Source: Betaproteobacteria bacterium (GTDB taxonomy: Bacteria; Pseudomonadota; Gammaproteobacteria; Burkholderiales; Burkholderiaceae_C). Taken from it: a stretch of DNA of 6,450 nt. The notes beneath the pieces were generated by a model, which saw only the letters and a list, made by a program, of their open reading frames with translations, was not told the DNA's origin and did not search any database. Positions 6,225-6,450 of this stretch are shown here, piece after piece (the stretch's first letter is position 1; each line of letters starts with the position of its first letter). Where the stretch lies: positions 1 to 6,450 of the forward strand of contig RFSP01000112.1 in assembly GCA_009923895.1 (NCBI GenBank), read 5' to 3'. The translations under genes and the position numbers were made by a program.

Positions 6225-6421
6225 GACTCGGTCTGGTAAACGTAGGGTTTCTGCGCCACCCGCGCCGCCTTGAACTGCTGTTGCGCCTCAAGATCTATGG
6301 ACTTGTCCCACAGCAGCGCACGCCCCTGCCGCTGCTCGGCCTCCAACGTGGGATGTTGGGTTTTGAGCTGGGTGATCAGCTGGGTCACGTCGGAGGTGTA
6401 GGGCTTCCAGAGCAAAGGCAT
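6221..6421 (-). CDS. DUF3460 family small protein
   Basis: A 66-residue, highly charged and Gln-rich soluble protein of unknown function. It matches my memory of the DUF3460 family, small proteins seen in Burkholderiales: an N-terminal KPYTSDVTQLI stretch, the central GRALLWDK block (33-40), and the end VAQKPYVYQ. No membrane segment, signal peptide or metal motif is visible; the mid and C-terminal parts look helical. I chose ATG 6421 because family members begin shortly before the Tyr-x-Ser-Asp region. The frame stays open to the window edge, with TTG codons at 6436 and 6430, so a slightly longer N-terminus cannot be excluded. Its stop overlaps the TTG start of scpA (TTGA), so the two are almost certainly one operon and may be made in fixed ratio. 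That pairing suggests, but does not prove, a link to chromosome maintenance. Confidence 0.8.
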   Translation of the reverse strand: MPLLWKPYTSDVTQLITQLKTQHPTLEAEQRQGRALLWDKSIDLEAQQQFKAARVAQKPYVYQTES

Positions 6422-6450
6422 GGCGTTCAACTTCAAGAAGAGGGTTCGAT

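Overview
The window looks like chromosomal DNA of a GC-rich betaproteobacterium, most likely order Burkholderiales and plausibly Comamonadaceae. The reasons are the DUF3460-scpA pair on the minus strand, the style of the hybrid kinase (H-box read as SHDLRQPLHA), the FtsH paralogue sequence, and dense gene packing with several 4-base stop/start overlaps. No RNA gene, mobile element, CRISPR array or sign of recent transfer was seen. The family placement is inferred from protein style, not from a search.

Layout: the left half (1-3384) reads on the plus strand and holds four genes. First is the 3' end of an acyl-CoA (AMP-forming) synthetase, then a NodN/MaoC-type (R)-hydratase that overlaps it by ATGA. 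After a 32-base gap comes a NarL/LuxR-type response regulator, which overlaps by TTGA with a membrane-bound hybrid histidine kinase carrying a C-terminal receiver domain. The right half (3365-6450) reads on the minus strand. From right to left it holds a small DUF3460 protein, scpA (chromosome segregation and condensation; TTGA overlap, TTG start), a 103-base spacer with short direct repeats, and an FtsH-type membrane AAA+ zinc protease. The kinase and ftsH genes converge and overlap tail to tail by 20 bases, so there is no non-coding space between them.

How the genes fit together: the first two probably serve acyl-CoA metabolism (activation of a fatty or organic acid, then hydration of an enoyl-CoA). 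The regulator and kinase form a two-component or phosphorelay system with an intact phospho-acceptor chemistry set but no Hpt domain in the window. Its stimulus and targets cannot be read from the sequence, and its closeness to the acyl-CoA genes is only a hint. DUF3460 and scpA form a translationally coupled pair. The FtsH protein has all catalytic residues, but its neighbours suggest a second, accessory FtsH and not the housekeeping copy.

I see no convincing novel multi-gene system. The items most worth a second look are the accessory FtsH next to scpA, the kinase with Gln at the usual phosphatase Thr/Asn position and no Hpt partner, the repeated use of TTGA start/stop coupling, the convergent gene overlap, and the repeats ahead of ftsH.
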